This document shows, in pieces, positions 8,956 to 19,001 of a stretch of 64,000 nucleotides of DNA. Origin of the DNA: Polyangiaceae bacterium (GTDB taxonomy: Bacteria > Myxococcota_A > Polyangia > Polyangiales > Polyangiaceae); assembly GCA_016712345.1 (NCBI GenBank), contig JADJRH010000001.1:4340001-4404000 (forward strand), given 5' to 3'. Position numbers and translations under genes: made by a program. The notes under the pieces are model-generated. The model saw only the letters and a list, made by a program, of their open reading frames with translations. It did no database searches and was not told the DNA's origin. Each line of letters starts with the position of its first letter. Position 1 is the first letter of the stretch.

Positions 8956-9408
8956 ATGACAAAGTGGATTATCGCATTGGCTTTGAGCTTTTCGGCAATG
9001 GGTTGTGTTGCGTTGGAGTGCACGGAGGTAGGCTGTGAAAGCGGCCTGACTGTCAGTATAGGAAATCTGAAGGCCGCCTCCCAATCTTACCCTCTCACCG
9101 TTGAAGTATGTGTTGAGTCAAGCTGTCACACAGCCACGGTTGACCAGAAAAACAGCGCTGTGGAGTGTTCAAGTGATGACACGATGATGAGCTGCTTTGT
9201 AAATGAGGACGGGTCGGTGGTTGTAAATGTGTTCCGCGAACCTGAAAAAGAATCAGAATCGGTGACGGTGAAGGTGAGCGATTCACTGGATCAAGTGGTT
9301 GTGGACGAAACAAAGACGGTGACGTACGTGGAGAGTCAACCCAACGGCGAAGGGTGCGAGCCCACGTGCCGAAATGGTGAGATCGAGGTTTTTGCCGCGG
9401 TACCGTAG
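8956..9408 (+). CDS. Cysteine-rich exported lipoprotein-like protein
   Basis: 150 aa. Start ATG 8956 gives 'MTKWIIALALSFSAMGCVAL', a short type II-like signal with Cys17 as the possible lipidated residue. The mature part has many cysteines (C22, C27, then pairs such as 'EVCVESSC', 'VECSSDDTMMSC' and 'EGCEPTC'), consistent with disulphides in the periplasm or outside. It is rich in beta-prone Val/Thr and may be an Ig-like or sandwich domain. No family recognised. Confidence 0.6.
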   Translation: MTKWIIALALSFSAMGCVALECTEVGCESGLTVSIGNLKAASQSYPLTVEVCVESSCHTATVDQKNSAVECSSDDTMMSCFVNEDGSVVVNVFREPEKESESVTVKVSDSLDQVVVDETKTVTYVESQPNGEGCEPTCRNGEIEVFAAVP

Positions 9409-9624
9409 CTGCGGTTGCGCGCATGAACGCACCTCTTGCACTCGTGGGAGGTGTCGATTTTGTCTTCGCCTGTGAGTGGGTAGGTGATGGGATACGAGGG
9501 TTGTTGCGCCGGCCGGCAAAGCAGGTGCCAGCCCTCGCGTCGGGAAGATTTATCGTGCGCCGTGGGGCGATTGAGATGGTATCTTGTGGCACGGCAGTTG
9601 CCCGTGTTGCGGCCGAGGCTACCT

Positions 9625-12459
9625 ATGCGAACCCCCTTTTCTTCTCGGTTGTCCCTTCTCTGTGCCGCGCTGCCGTTATTCGCGGTTGTGGGATGCGCGG
9701 ATATTGAATCTACCCTTCCACCGCCCACGCAGGTATGGTCGGAGGCGGCTCTCCACTTGGAGGTGGCGCTTCTATCCGTCAGTGGAACGGCGCCCAACGA
9801 TGTGTGGGCGGTTGGTGCGGAGGCTGGGAAAGGGGGGGTCATCTTGCACTATGACGGCACCGCCTGGTCACGAGTGGAGTCAAACACTGCCTACGATTTG
9901 TGGTGGGTACACGCGGTAGCCCCCGACGATGTTTGGATCAGCGGTGCGGGCGCCACTCTTCTGCATTGGGATGGTTCAGGTCTAACGCGTTTCACTACTC
10001 CGGGTCGGGCCGCGGATACCGTGTTTGGAGTGTGGGCGTCGGGGCCGAAAGACGTTTGGGCAGCCGGTGGTAGAGCCGGCCGGTACGGGTTTTTGTGGCA
10101 CTTTGACGGGATCGATTGGAAGAATGTTCCTCTGCCGGACGATGTTCCGCTTGACGGAATGGGAGAACTTCCCGGGCTCTTCAAGGTTTGGGGTAAAAGC
10201 CCCACCGATGTGTACGCAGTGGGTGGGCATGGGCTAATGCTTCACTTTGGCGGCGCCGGGTGGAGCGTTGTTCCAACCGAAACTACCGAAACGCTTTTTA
10301 CTGTGAGTGGAGACGAGGACGAAGTGGTGGTGGTTGGCGGCGGGACAAGTGGAGTTGTGCTCGACGGAACGTGGAAGTTTGTTGGACCTGAAGGTGCTCC
10401 GCTTTTGCAGGGTGTATCAAAAGCACCTGACAACTCTACATGGGTATCAGGTGAAAAAGGGACGATTTATAAACAACTTCCCGGTGAAGGTTGGGAACAG
10501 ATTTCACCCGGTTTTGAAACCGAACCGCAATCGCTCCACGCGATCTGGTCCGATTCATCGGGCGAGATTTGGACTGTGGGTGGCAATGTGCTGAGCGCGG
10601 CGCTTGACGAGGGTGTTTTGTGGCATCGCGGGCCGAAAGAAATTGCCACCGCCGAACGGGTAGATCCCGATCCTCCAAAACCGGCGGTATGCCCTGAAGA
10701 CAGGGTAGATATTGTTCCGGCTGGCTCGATCGCTCGCAGGTGGAATGAACTGTTGCTCGATTCAATTCGGCGGGACATTCCAAAACCGGGCCTGCATGCT
10801 CGAAATTTGTTCCATACGTCGGTGGCTATGTTTGACGCGTGGGCGGCCTATGACAGCGTTGCCGATGGGGTGGTTTTTCAGGAAAAGTTGACCGCGGACG
10901 ATGTTGAGTCAGCGCGAACAACGGCCATTTCGTACGCCGCGTACAGGGTACTTACCCATCGGTATCAAAAGGCCGCGGGAGGTGGGATTTCGCTCGCCTG
11001 TTATGACGCTTTCATGAGCGTCCTTGGGTATGATCCAAGCGATACCCATGACATGGGGGACGACCCTGTTGCGCTCGGAAATCGCGTGGGCGCCGCGGTT
11101 ATTGCCGCGTATGCCGACGACGGCGCAAACGAGGCGAATGACTACGCGGACACGACGGCTTATGCGCCGGTGAACCCTCCGTTGATTGTGGATCGACCGG
11201 GCACCGTATTAAACGATCCAGATCGTTGGCAGGAGTTGAATTTGGCGCAGGCTGAAACTCAAAACGGGATCATTTTAGACTCTGGTGTGCAAAAGTATAT
11301 CGGTCCCAACTGGGGGTATGTGATGCCTTTTGCGCTGCCACCTGACATGGATGGTACAGGGGTGCACCACGACGTGGATCTGGTTCCAACGGTGGCAATG
11401 CCTCAAATGAAAGACTGGGTTGTGCAGATGATTGAAACCGCGGGCGCGCTCGACCCCAACGACCCGACGACGATTGACATCTCCCCGGGAGCTTTTGGAA
11501 ATAACCCGCTTGGTACAAACGATGGAACGGGATATCCGGTCAACCCCGCGACGGATAAACCTTACTCTCCCAACGTGGTGCCGCTTGGGGATTTTGCGCG
11601 CGTTTTGGCTGAATTTTGGGCCGACGGTCCAAAGAGTGAAACACCGCCCGGCCATTGGAATGTGCTCGCCAACTACGTTTCAGATGCTCCAACAACGGAG
11701 TATAAACCGTGGGGAATGGGCGATCCGGTTGGGCGGCTTGAATGGGATGTAAAACTCTACCTGACATTAAACGCCGCCGTGCACGATGCTGCGATTACGG
11801 CCTGGGGTATAAAGCGTGCGTACACAACTGCGCGGCCAATCAGTTTGGTCAGGTACATGGCCGGTAAGGGGCAGTCGAGTGATCCGTCGGCGCCGTCGTA
11901 CAGCGAAGAGGGCATACCTCTTGTTCCGGGGTTGATTGAGTTGATCACCGATGAGTCTGCGGCAGAGGGTCAGAGGCATTACCATCTGCGGTATTGGAAA
12001 GGTCAAGTGGCCGTGAAGTCGTGGCTGGGTGAGCCGGGCGATCGGGCGAATGAGACGGGTCACGTGGGGTGGATGCGCGGTATTGATTGGATACCTTACC
12101 AACGGAGGACATTTGTAACGCCGGCGTTCCCGGGGCTGATTTCAGGTCATTCAACCTTCAGTCGAGCGGCTGCCGAGGTGCTTTCTGCGTACACAGCGAG
12201 CATTTATTTCCCCGGTGGCTTGGGCGAATTTGTGGCGGAACCGGGCAAATACCTGGTGTTTGAAGACGGCCCGAGTGTGGAAGTTCGATTGCAATGGGCC
12301 ACGTATTACGACGCGGCGGATCAAGCGGGTCAGTCTCGCATTTGGGGTGGAATTCACATTTGGCCCGATGATTATCAAGGCCGTGAGTTGGGCAGCATTG
12401 TTGGAATGGATGCGGCTTCAAAGGCAAAAACGCACTTTGAAGGAACGGCGGTGCCCTGA
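9625..12459 (+). CDS. Lipoprotein: N-terminal propeller fused to vanadium-dependent haloperoxidase-like domain
   Basis: 944 aa. ATG 9625 follows GAGG and gives a lipoprotein signal ('LLCAALPLFAVVGC'). Residues ~40-345 carry repeats such as 'NDVWAVG', 'GVILHYDGTAWS' and 'DVWISGAGATLLHWDG', a propeller common in Myxococcota surface proteins. The C-terminal ~560 residues belong to the vanadium haloperoxidase/PAP2 superfamily. All expected oxyanion ligands are visible: K-x6-R-P in 'KRAYTTARP' (about K730/R737), 'SGHS' (about 838) and R-x5-H in 'RIWGGIH' (about 908). The activity could be halide peroxidation or phosphatase; sequence alone does not decide. An extended ORF begins at 9484 but its first 47 residues precede the signal peptide and were dropped. 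Confidence 0.88.
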   Translation: MRTPFSSRLSLLCAALPLFAVVGCADIESTLPPPTQVWSEAALHLEVALLSVSGTAPNDVWAVGAEAGKGGVILHYDGTAWSRVESNTAYDLWWVHAVAPDDVWISGAGATLLHWDGSGLTRFTTPGRAADTVFGVWASGPKDVWAAGGRAGRYGFLWHFDGIDWKNVPLPDDVPLDGMGELPGLFKVWGKSPTDVYAVGGHGLMLHFGGAGWSVVPTETTETLFTVSGDEDEVVVVGGGTSGVVLDGTWKFVGPEGAPLLQGVSKAPDNSTWVSGEKGTIYKQLPGEGWEQISPGFETEPQSLHAIWSDSSGEIWTVGGNVLSAALDEGVLWHRGPKEIATAERVDPDPPKPAVCPEDRVDIVPAGSIARRWNELLLDSIRRDIPKPGLHARNLFHTSVAMFDAWAAYDSVADGVVFQEKLTADDVESARTTAISYAAYRVLTHRYQKAAGGGISLACYDAFMSVLGYDPSDTHDMGDDPVALGNRVGAAVIAAYADDGANEANDYADTTAYAPVNPPLIVDRPGTVLNDPDRWQELNLAQAETQNGIILDSGVQKYIGPNWGYVMPFALPPDMDGTGVHHDVDLVPTVAMPQMKDWVVQMIETAGALDPNDPTTIDISPGAFGNNPLGTNDGTGYPVNPATDKPYSPNVVPLGDFARVLAEFWADGPKSETPPGHWNVLANYVSDAPTTEYKPWGMGDPVGRLEWDVKLYLTLNAAVHDAAITAWGIKRAYTTARPISLVRYMAGKGQSSDPSAPSYSEEGIPLVPGLIELITDESAAEGQRHYHLRYWKGQVAVKSWLGEPGDRANETGHVGWMRGIDWIPYQRRTFVTPAFPGLISGHSTFSRAAAEVLSAYTASIYFPGGLGEFVAEPGKYLVFEDGPSVEVRLQWATYYDAADQAGQSRIWGGIHIWPDDYQGRELGSIVGMDAASKAKTHFEGTAVP

Positions 12460-12514
12460 CTCCTGGGTAGTCGTTGCGGGGCGATCGCGACTTCGCGAGT
12501 TGTTGCGAGGCGTC

Positions 12515-13107
12515 TCAGCGCGCTTTTTCGTTTTCGATGCGCAGATAGCCACTCTCAAGCAACACAAATAAATCGCTCACGATTTGCTCGCGCGGGCGCG
12601 GCGCGGTGCCTGTAACGCTTTCAAACAAGATCTCTTTGAGCGCCCCGAGAGTGAATGTTGCGTACAGGCCGGCATCTCCGGGCGCCACAATTCCCAACTC
12701 TTGGCCTTCAACGAGGCTTTCTTGAAGAAGCGTTTTAACCCCCGCGTAAAACGACTGAATTTTGGTGCCGAATTCTGGGTCGAGCGCAGGAGCGTATGAA
12801 AGCAGAATGAGAGTGAGTTTAGGCTCGTCGAGGAGGACGGCCACAATCGCGCGGATGTTGTGTTTGACTTGAGCTTCGATGTCGCCGTCGAGATCCACGT
12901 GCAAAATGGCGGTGCCGATGCGCGCGAAAAGGCCGTCAACGAGTTCGGCAAACACCGAGCGTTTGTCGGGGAAATAAAGGTAAAAGTACCTTTGGCGACG
13001 TTTGCCGCGGCAACAATGTCGTCGACTTTGGCGTCGTGAAATCCCTTGTTGGCAAACACATCGCGCGCGGCTCTCAACAGATCCAGGCGGCGCTCGACTT
13101 TGCCCAT
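12515..13107 (-). pseudogene. TetR-family transcriptional regulator, frameshifted
   Basis: The N-terminal helix-turn-helix part reads from ATG 13107 ('LDLLRAARDVFANKGFHDA', 'VDDIVAAANVAKGTF'). The frame then shifts at an A4 run (T4 on the coding strand, 12982-12985): one more T would restore 'VAKGTFYLYFPDKRSVF', the canonical TetR sequence, and join the ligand-binding domain that reads to 12515. The restored protein is about 197 aa, normal size. It is divergent from the activase operon, and a TetR-type palindrome lies between them. Either the regulator is lost or the base is missing from the assembly. Confidence 0.85.
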
Positions 13108-13434
13108 GGGCGGCGCGTGTTAGCACTGAAGAAGCGAGCGGCGAAGAACACTCGCTGACCGACGCGTCACTTTGCGAGAGCATTCCGATTTCGCCCCGAA
13201 ATCAGGCGCGGGTGATGAGATTGGGTCTGCGCATAAAGGGCAATTTCGACGAAGTGGGCTCGCGGGGGCAAACCCGTTCCCCTATGCGAAGGCAGCTACA
13301 CGTGACCAAAGATTCACACGTTTTTGTGCGACTTCCTTGCGCGTTTCCTTGTGCTCGCGGGCGGGATCGGTTACGACCGACTGACTGGCCAGTCATTCGG
13401 CCAAAAGATTCTGCGGCGGCTGGAGGAAATGCGC
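13108..13434. promoter_or_regulatory. Divergent control region between tetR and the activase operon
   Basis: 327 bases with no credible gene. It holds the palindromic operator at 13377-13400 next to the activase start. No convincing -35/-10 pair was recognised. Confidence 0.5.
13377..13400. promoter_or_regulatory. Probable TetR-family operator
   Basis: A perfect 14-base palindrome TGACTGGCCAGTCA (13382-13395), extended by CCGAC/TTCGG to 24 bases with one mismatched pair. TGACT...AGTCA half-sites of this kind are typical of TetR-family operators. Its centre is about 46 bases before ATG 13435, well placed to block transcription of the operon. Confidence 0.7.
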
Positions 13435-16400
13435 ATGGGCAAGGTCATTACGGAACCCGTTGTTGTCGGCATCGACGTCGGCTCGACCACCGTTAAGGCC
13501 GTTGTTCTCGATCCGAACACGCTTGAGGTTCTCTGGTGCGACTACCAACGGCACCAGACGAAACAGCCCGAGAAGGTGTTGGAGCTGATCGAGGCCATCG
13601 AAGCCGGTTTTCCCGAATCGCCGCGCGACAAGTGGCGTGTGTTCATGACGGGCTCGGGCGCGGCACCGCTCTGCGCGGGTTTGGGCGCCAAGTTCGTTCA
13701 AGAAGTGAACGCGGTGACGCTGGCCGTGGAGAAGAAACACCCCGACTGCGGAAGCGTCGTTGAGTTGGGTGGTCAAGACGCCAAAATCATCATCTTTCAC
13801 GAAGGTGAAAACGGCGAAAAAACGGCCGCGCCTTCGATGAATGACAAGTGCGCTTCGGGCACGGGCGCCACGATCGACAAGTGCATGATTAAGGTCGGGC
13901 TGCCTCCCGAAGAGGTCGTGAAGATCCACTTCGACGATTCGAAGCTTCACCACGTGGCGGCGAAGTGCGGCGTGTTTGCCGAAACCGACATCGTGAACCT
14001 GGTGAAGAGCGGCATTCCGGCCAAGGAGATCGCGTGTTCGCTGGCCGATGCGATTGTGCTTCAAAACCTGAGTGTACTCACGCGCGGATCGACTCTGCGT
14101 CACCGCGTGTGTTTGCTCGGCGGGCCAAACACGTACCTGCCGTTTCTGATCGAGTGCTGGCAAAAGCGCATCCCCGAAACATGGGCTGAGCGCGGTTACG
14201 AATGGCCGAAAGACAGGCCGATCGAAGAAGTCATCTTCGTTCCCGAGGGCTCGCAATATTACGCGGCGTTCGGTGCATGCGTTTACGGTCTGCGCGAAGA
14301 AGCCACGATCGGTGCGTACAAGGGCAAAGACGGCCTTGTGGACTACATGCGAAACGGTCGCAAAGCGCGTCTCGGCGAGAGCGCGGGGCCGCCGCTCGTG
14401 AAAGGCAACGACGAGATCGACGAGTTTCGAAACCTGTACGCGATTCCGAAATTCAAGCCTCGAAAGCTTGAAGCCGGCCAGGTGGTGCGCGGTGTGATCG
14501 GGCTCGACGGCGGGTCAACGTCGTCGAAGGCCGTGCTCGTGGACGAAGACGGCGAGATCATTTGCAAGGCGTACCAGCTTTCAAAAGGCAACCCGATCCA
14601 AGACACCAAAGAGCTGCTCACGAGCTTGAACAGCTACGTGAAAGATCAAGGTGCAACGCTTGAGGTGGTTGGGTTCGGCGCTACGGGGTACGCGGCCGAC
14701 GTGCTTCAAGAATGTGTACGCGCCGACGTGAACATCGTTGAAACGGTGGCTCACATGATGAGCGCTGTGAAGTTTTTCGGCGACGTGGATGTCATCTGCG
14801 ACATCGGTGGGCAAGACATCAAAGTCTTGTTCATGAAAAACGGAGACATCGCAAACTTCAGGCTTTCAAACTCGTGTTCGGCCGGAAACGGCATGTTGCT
14901 CCAGGCCATGGCCGACCAATTTGGGCTCAAGGTTACCGAGTATGCCGAGACGGCGTTTCAAGCCGAACTCGCGCCCAAGTTCTCGTACGGGTGCGCGGTG
15001 TTTCTCGATACCGATCGCGTGAACTTTCAAAAAGAAGGCTTTTCGAAGGAAGAATTGCTCGCGGGGCTCGCTCAAGTGTTGCCGAAAAATGTGTGGCAAT
15101 ACGTTGTGCAAATTCCGCGGCTCGCCTCGCTCGGCTCGCGATATGTGCTTCAGGGCGGCACGCAATACAACCTCGCGGCGGTTAAGGCGCAGGTTGATTA
15201 CATCAAAGAGCGTGTACCCAACGCTGAAGTGTTTGTTCACCCGCACACGGGTGAAGCCGGCGCGCTCGGCGCCGCGTTTGAAACGCTTCGTGTGGTGAAG
15301 CGCCGCGGCAAGAGCACGTTTATCGGGATCGATGCGACGATTGCGCTTGAGTACACAACGAAGAACGACGACGAGACGGTGTGTCACTTCTGTCCGAACG
15401 AATGCAAGCGCACGTTCATTGACACGTTGCGTCCCGACGGAACTTCGTCGCGCTATATCTCCGGCTTTTCGTGCGAAAAAGGCACGGTTGAGAGCGAAGA
15501 CGCAATGCTTGAATTGGTGAAGGAGCGAAAGAAGATCGCGCGCCAATTCCCGAACTTGGTGGATTACGAGTCAAAGCAGGCGTTCCGACACTTTTATGAA
15601 CCGGCGCCCATGCCGGCCGAAGGTTCACCCGTGAAAGACGTGGTGCTGAAAAAGGGATTTTTCAGCATCAAAAAGGTGCAGACAACGCGGCCTTTCCGTC
15701 GGTCGGGAACCGCCGCGCAGGAGCGCATGAGGCGTGTACGCATCGGCATCCCGCGTGTACTCAACATCTACTCAACGGCGCCGTACATTCGCACGTACTT
15801 TGAAGCGCTGGGTGTACCCAAGCAAAACATCGTTTTCAGCGATGCGACGAGCGAAGAGATGTGGGTTGAGGGTGGCAAATACGGCTCGATTGACCCGTGT
15901 TTCCCGTCAAAAGTGGCTCAGGCCCATATTCACAATCTTCTCTTTCATCACCACTCGGATGAAAAAAAGCTCCACTACATCTTCTTCCCGATCCTCACGC
16001 ACGTGCCGAGCTTCGGCGAGGGGATGATGGACAAGACAAGCTGCCCAATCGTCGCCGGCGTGCCCGACGTGATGAAGGCGGCGTTTACCAAAGAGGTCGA
16101 CTTTTTCTCACAACGCGGAATTGAGTACCTCGATCCGCCGCTCACCTTTGCCGAGATGAATCTCACGGCGCGGCGCATGTTTGAAACATGGGGCCCGCGC
16201 CTGGGGATCACCGAAGATGAAAGTGATCATGCGCACAAAGAAGGCATGCGCGCGCTCGCTTTGTTCGAGAACGATTTGCAGGAAAAAGGCCGCGCCATTC
16301 TTGAAACTGTGGAGAGTGAAAATCGCATTGCGATTTTGCAGGTGAGTCGGCCCTACCACTCGGATCCGGGGCTCAACCACGGCATCCCCGAAGAGTTTCA

Positions 16401-17031
16401 GGTGCTCGGGTATCCGATCCTCTCGATCCGCAGCATTCCCAAAGACCACGAATACCTGAAGCGTTACTTCAAAGACGAGGAAGCGCGCGGCCAACACCCG
16501 CTCGACATCAACGATGTTTGGCCAGAAAACTACTCGGCGAACAGCGCTCAAAAAGTGTGGGGCGTGAAGTTCGCGGCGCGGCATCCAAACGTGGCGCTGC
16601 TCGATCTTTCGAGCTTCAAGTGCGGCCACGATTCGCCCACGTACGGGCTCGTTGATTCGATCGTTTCAACAAGTGGAACGCCGTACGCGGCGCTTCACGA
16701 CATTGACGCCAACAAGCCCGGCGGTTCGATCAAGATTCGCGTGAAGACGTATGCGCACACGCTCAAGCTTCACGAAGAAGCGCTCGAAGACATGGCCAAA
16801 AAAGCGAGCGAACTGCACCTGCGGCTCGATGAGAAGCGCCTCGAATTGATGAAGCTCAAGCAACGCCAATTGGCGGAGCGACAAATCACCGACAGCGGGC
16901 TCGAAGAACAGATCGAAGCGCTGGCCGAAAAACTTCGTAACTACACAGCGCCTATTTCGCCGCCCGAAGCGCCGAAAGGGCTTGTGCAGCTCAAGAAAAA
17001 ACAACCGGACGGCAGCGTGGTCCGGGTTTGA
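13435..17031 (+). CDS. Tandem BadF/HgdC-type activase with DUF2229-like domain
   Basis: 1198 aa. GGAGG at 13422-13426 is eight bases before ATG 13435, preferred over ATG 13429. Residues ~8-300 and ~360-630 are two ASKHA activase domains ('GIDVGSTTVKAVV', 'LGGQDAKIIIF', 'KCASGTGATID'; then 'GLDGGSTSSKAVL', 'DIGGQDIKVLF', 'NSCSAGNG'). In the family a homodimer holds one [4Fe-4S] and uses ATP to push electrons to a 2-hydroxyacyl-CoA-dehydratase-like partner. A further 'CHFCPNECKRTF...FSCEKG' motif follows near 649, then a DUF2229-like region from ~765 and a Lys/Glu-rich coiled coil at the end. The partner is the next gene. Substrate unknown. Confidence 0.88.
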   Translation: MGKVITEPVVVGIDVGSTTVKAVVLDPNTLEVLWCDYQRHQTKQPEKVLELIEAIEAGFPESPRDKWRVFMTGSGAAPLCAGLGAKFVQEVNAVTLAVEKKHPDCGSVVELGGQDAKIIIFHEGENGEKTAAPSMNDKCASGTGATIDKCMIKVGLPPEEVVKIHFDDSKLHHVAAKCGVFAETDIVNLVKSGIPAKEIACSLADAIVLQNLSVLTRGSTLRHRVCLLGGPNTYLPFLIECWQKRIPETWAERGYEWPKDRPIEEVIFVPEGSQYYAAFGACVYGLREEATIGAYKGKDGLVDYMRNGRKARLGESAGPPLVKGNDEIDEFRNLYAIPKFKPRKLEAGQVVRGVIGLDGGSTSSKAVLVDEDGEIICKAYQLSKGNPIQDTKELLTSLNSYVKDQGATLEVVGFGATGYAADVLQECVRADVNIVETVAHMMSAVKFFGDVDVICDIGGQDIKVLFMKNGDIANFRLSNSCSAGNGMLLQAMADQFGLKVTEYAETAFQAELAPKFSYGCAVFLDTDRVNFQKEGFSKEELLAGLAQVLPKNVWQYVVQIPRLASLGSRYVLQGGTQYNLAAVKAQVDYIKERVPNAEVFVHPHTGEAGALGAAFETLRVVKRRGKSTFIGIDATIALEYTTKNDDETVCHFCPNECKRTFIDTLRPDGTSSRYISGFSCEKGTVESEDAMLELVKERKKIARQFPNLVDYESKQAFRHFYEPAPMPAEGSPVKDVVLKKGFFSIKKVQTTRPFRRSGTAAQERMRRVRIGIPRVLNIYSTAPYIRTYFEALGVPKQNIVFSDATSEEMWVEGGKYGSIDPCFPSKVAQAHIHNLLFHHHSDEKKLHYIFFPILTHVPSFGEGMMDKTSCPIVAGVPDVMKAAFTKEVDFFSQRGIEYLDPPLTFAEMNLTARRMFETWGPRLGITEDESDHAHKEGMRALALFENDLQEKGRAILETVESENRIAILQVSRPYHSDPGLNHGIPEEFQVLGYPILSIRSIPKDHEYLKRYFKDEEARGQHPLDINDVWPENYSANSAQKVWGVKFAARHPNVALLDLSSFKCGHDSPTYGLVDSIVSTSGTPYAALHDIDANKPGGSIKIRVKTYAHTLKLHEEALEDMAKKASELHLRLDEKRLELMKLKQRQLAERQITDSGLEEQIEALAEKLRNYTAPISPPEAPKGLVQLKKKQPDGSVVRV

Positions 17032-17063
17032 TTTGCAACGATTGGAAGACAGAAGAGGGAGTC

Positions 17064-19001
17064 ATGGAACAGGTTTCGAACACGCAAGAGACGCCCAAGA
17101 AGAAAAGCCTTCCGATCGCGGGGAAGGTCAATGTTGTTCAAGAAGAACTTGAGCGCGAACTAAAAGAGTTTGAAGCGTCTGAGCGTGAACGGCTCGGCAT
17201 GAAGCGCGCCCGCAAGCAGTGGGTCGATCACATGCTCAAGCCCGAGATGACGCGCAAAGAGCGCGAGAACGTCACGCTGCTCATCGGCGGTTTGACCGCG
17301 GCGCAAGACTTCTTGGTTGAAGGCGCGCTGCGCGGCCTTGGCTACAAAGTTGAGTACATGAGCTGCCCGGACAACGCGGCTCTTCAGGTAGGCAAAGAGT
17401 TTGGCAACCGCGCGCAGTGCAACCCCACCTATTTCACCGTTGGAAACTTGGTGAAACACCTGCAGCAGCTCCGTGATGAAAAGGGGCTTTCGTCGCAGGA
17501 GATTGTCAAAAATTACCTCTTCCTCACCGCCGGCGCGTGTGGCCCGTGTCGCTTTGGAATGTACGTTACCGAGTACCGTAAAGCGCTTCGCGATGCCGGT
17601 TTCGACGGCTTCCGCGTGATGCTCTTCCAACAGCAGGGCGGTCTGTCACAGGCAACCGGTGAAGAAGTGGGGATTGAAATGAACCCCGCGTTCTTCATCT
17701 CGATCATCAAGGGCGTTGTCTGCGGCGATGTACTCAACGCCATTGGGTACCGCATTCGCCCCTACGAAGTGGAGCCGGGCGCCACCAATCGCGCCATGGA
17801 AGAGGCCAAGCGCATTATCTACAAGGCGCTTTTTGAGGGCACAAACGTGTTTATGGCCCTCGCAAAGTGCAAGCCGCTCTTTGAGGGGATCAAAGTCGAC
17901 AAGCTTCGCCCGAGGCCCAAGACAGCCATCATCGGTGAGTTCTGGGCAATGACCACCGAGGGCGACGGCAACTATGCGCTCCAACGCTTCATCGAAAGCG
18001 AAGGTGGTGAATGCGACATTCAGCTCACCACGGCGTGGCTGCTCTACAACATCTGGGAAGTGGCTCGCGACACGCGCGTTCGCTCGCACCTGCGTGAAGC
18101 GGACGGTGGCAAATACGGCCTTGAAGGCATGGACGAAGTGGGCATTGCCAAGCGCCTCGCCATGCTTCGCTTGGCCGACGCCGGCCTTCGCGTTGGGTTC
18201 AATGCGTTTGCGATCCCCGCGGGCCTCTATCACTTCCACCTCCCCGACATGGACGAAGTGGCTGAGGTGGCCGACGGATTTTACTCGAACGATCTGCGCG
18301 GCGGCGAAGGCCACATGGAAGTGGGCAAGCTGATCCTCAACGTTGCCCACAACAAAGCGCACGCGACGGTGAGCGTGAAGCCGTTCGGTTGCATGCCTTC
18401 ATCGGGCGTGTCGGACGGCGTGCAAACGATCATTCAGTCGAAACATCCGGGCACGATTTTCTGCGCGGTTGAAACGAGCGGCGACGGCGCCACAAACTTC
18501 TACTCACGCGTTCAAATGTACATGTTCAAAGCCCGCATCGCGGCGGAAGAAGAGCTTGCAAAAGCGTATGAAACGGCAGGCGTCACCGAGGCCGAGGTGC
18601 GCGACTTCTTGGCGACACATCCCAAGTACGCTTCGCCTCTCCATCACGCGCCGCACACGGTTGCCGGGTCGGCCGCAAACCTCGTTTACGAAGTGGCACC
18701 CATCATCAAGAAGTCGCGCCTTGAGCGTGCGCAGGCAAAGGCCATCGCGCTCGGCGGCAAAGTGATCGATCTTGTGAAACGCGTTCCCGCGAAAGCGGCT
18801 GAAGTGAAAGCGCTCGCGACGAACCCCGAGACGTACGATCGCCTCCGCAACGACGGCGCCGTTGTGTACGACATGGCGCGTGGCAAAGCGATGGATCACA
18901 TTCGCCCGATTGCTCAAAAACTGCTTGGAAAAGCGGTGTTTGAAAACAATCCTGAAGTGACAACCGTGGGCTACTCCGAAGAGGCGATCGCCGCGGAATA
19001 A
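17064..19001 (+). CDS. 2-hydroxyacyl-CoA dehydratase-like (HgdB/COG3581-type) protein
   Basis: 645 aa, start ATG 17064 behind GAGGGAG; 32 bases after the activase gene and clearly in its operon. Conserved cysteine sites include 'CPDNAALQVGKEF', 'RAQCNPTYF', 'TAGACGPCRFGMY' and 'CMPSSGVSDG', which suggest an iron-sulfur cluster as in dehydratase B subunits or double-cubane-cluster proteins. Together with the tandem activase it should form an ATP-driven low-potential reductase. No acyl-CoA ligase or transferase adjoins it, so a conventional fermentation role is not supported by context. Confidence 0.85.
   Translation: MEQVSNTQETPKKKSLPIAGKVNVVQEELERELKEFEASERERLGMKRARKQWVDHMLKPEMTRKERENVTLLIGGLTAAQDFLVEGALRGLGYKVEYMSCPDNAALQVGKEFGNRAQCNPTYFTVGNLVKHLQQLRDEKGLSSQEIVKNYLFLTAGACGPCRFGMYVTEYRKALRDAGFDGFRVMLFQQQGGLSQATGEEVGIEMNPAFFISIIKGVVCGDVLNAIGYRIRPYEVEPGATNRAMEEAKRIIYKALFEGTNVFMALAKCKPLFEGIKVDKLRPRPKTAIIGEFWAMTTEGDGNYALQRFIESEGGECDIQLTTAWLLYNIWEVARDTRVRSHLREADGGKYGLEGMDEVGIAKRLAMLRLADAGLRVGFNAFAIPAGLYHFHLPDMDEVAEVADGFYSNDLRGGEGHMEVGKLILNVAHNKAHATVSVKPFGCMPSSGVSDGVQTIIQSKHPGTIFCAVETSGDGATNFYSRVQMYMFKARIAAEEELAKAYETAGVTEAEVRDFLATHPKYASPLHHAPHTVAGSAANLVYEVAPIIKKSRLERAQAKAIALGGKVIDLVKRVPAKAAEVKALATNPETYDRLRNDGAVVYDMARGKAMDHIRPIAQKLLGKAVFENNPEVTTVGYSEEAIAAE

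Noticed and set aside
8311..9084. 257-codon minus-strand frame across the small-gene region
   Set aside because: It runs through two better-supported plus-strand genes and the hairpin, and its product looks random.
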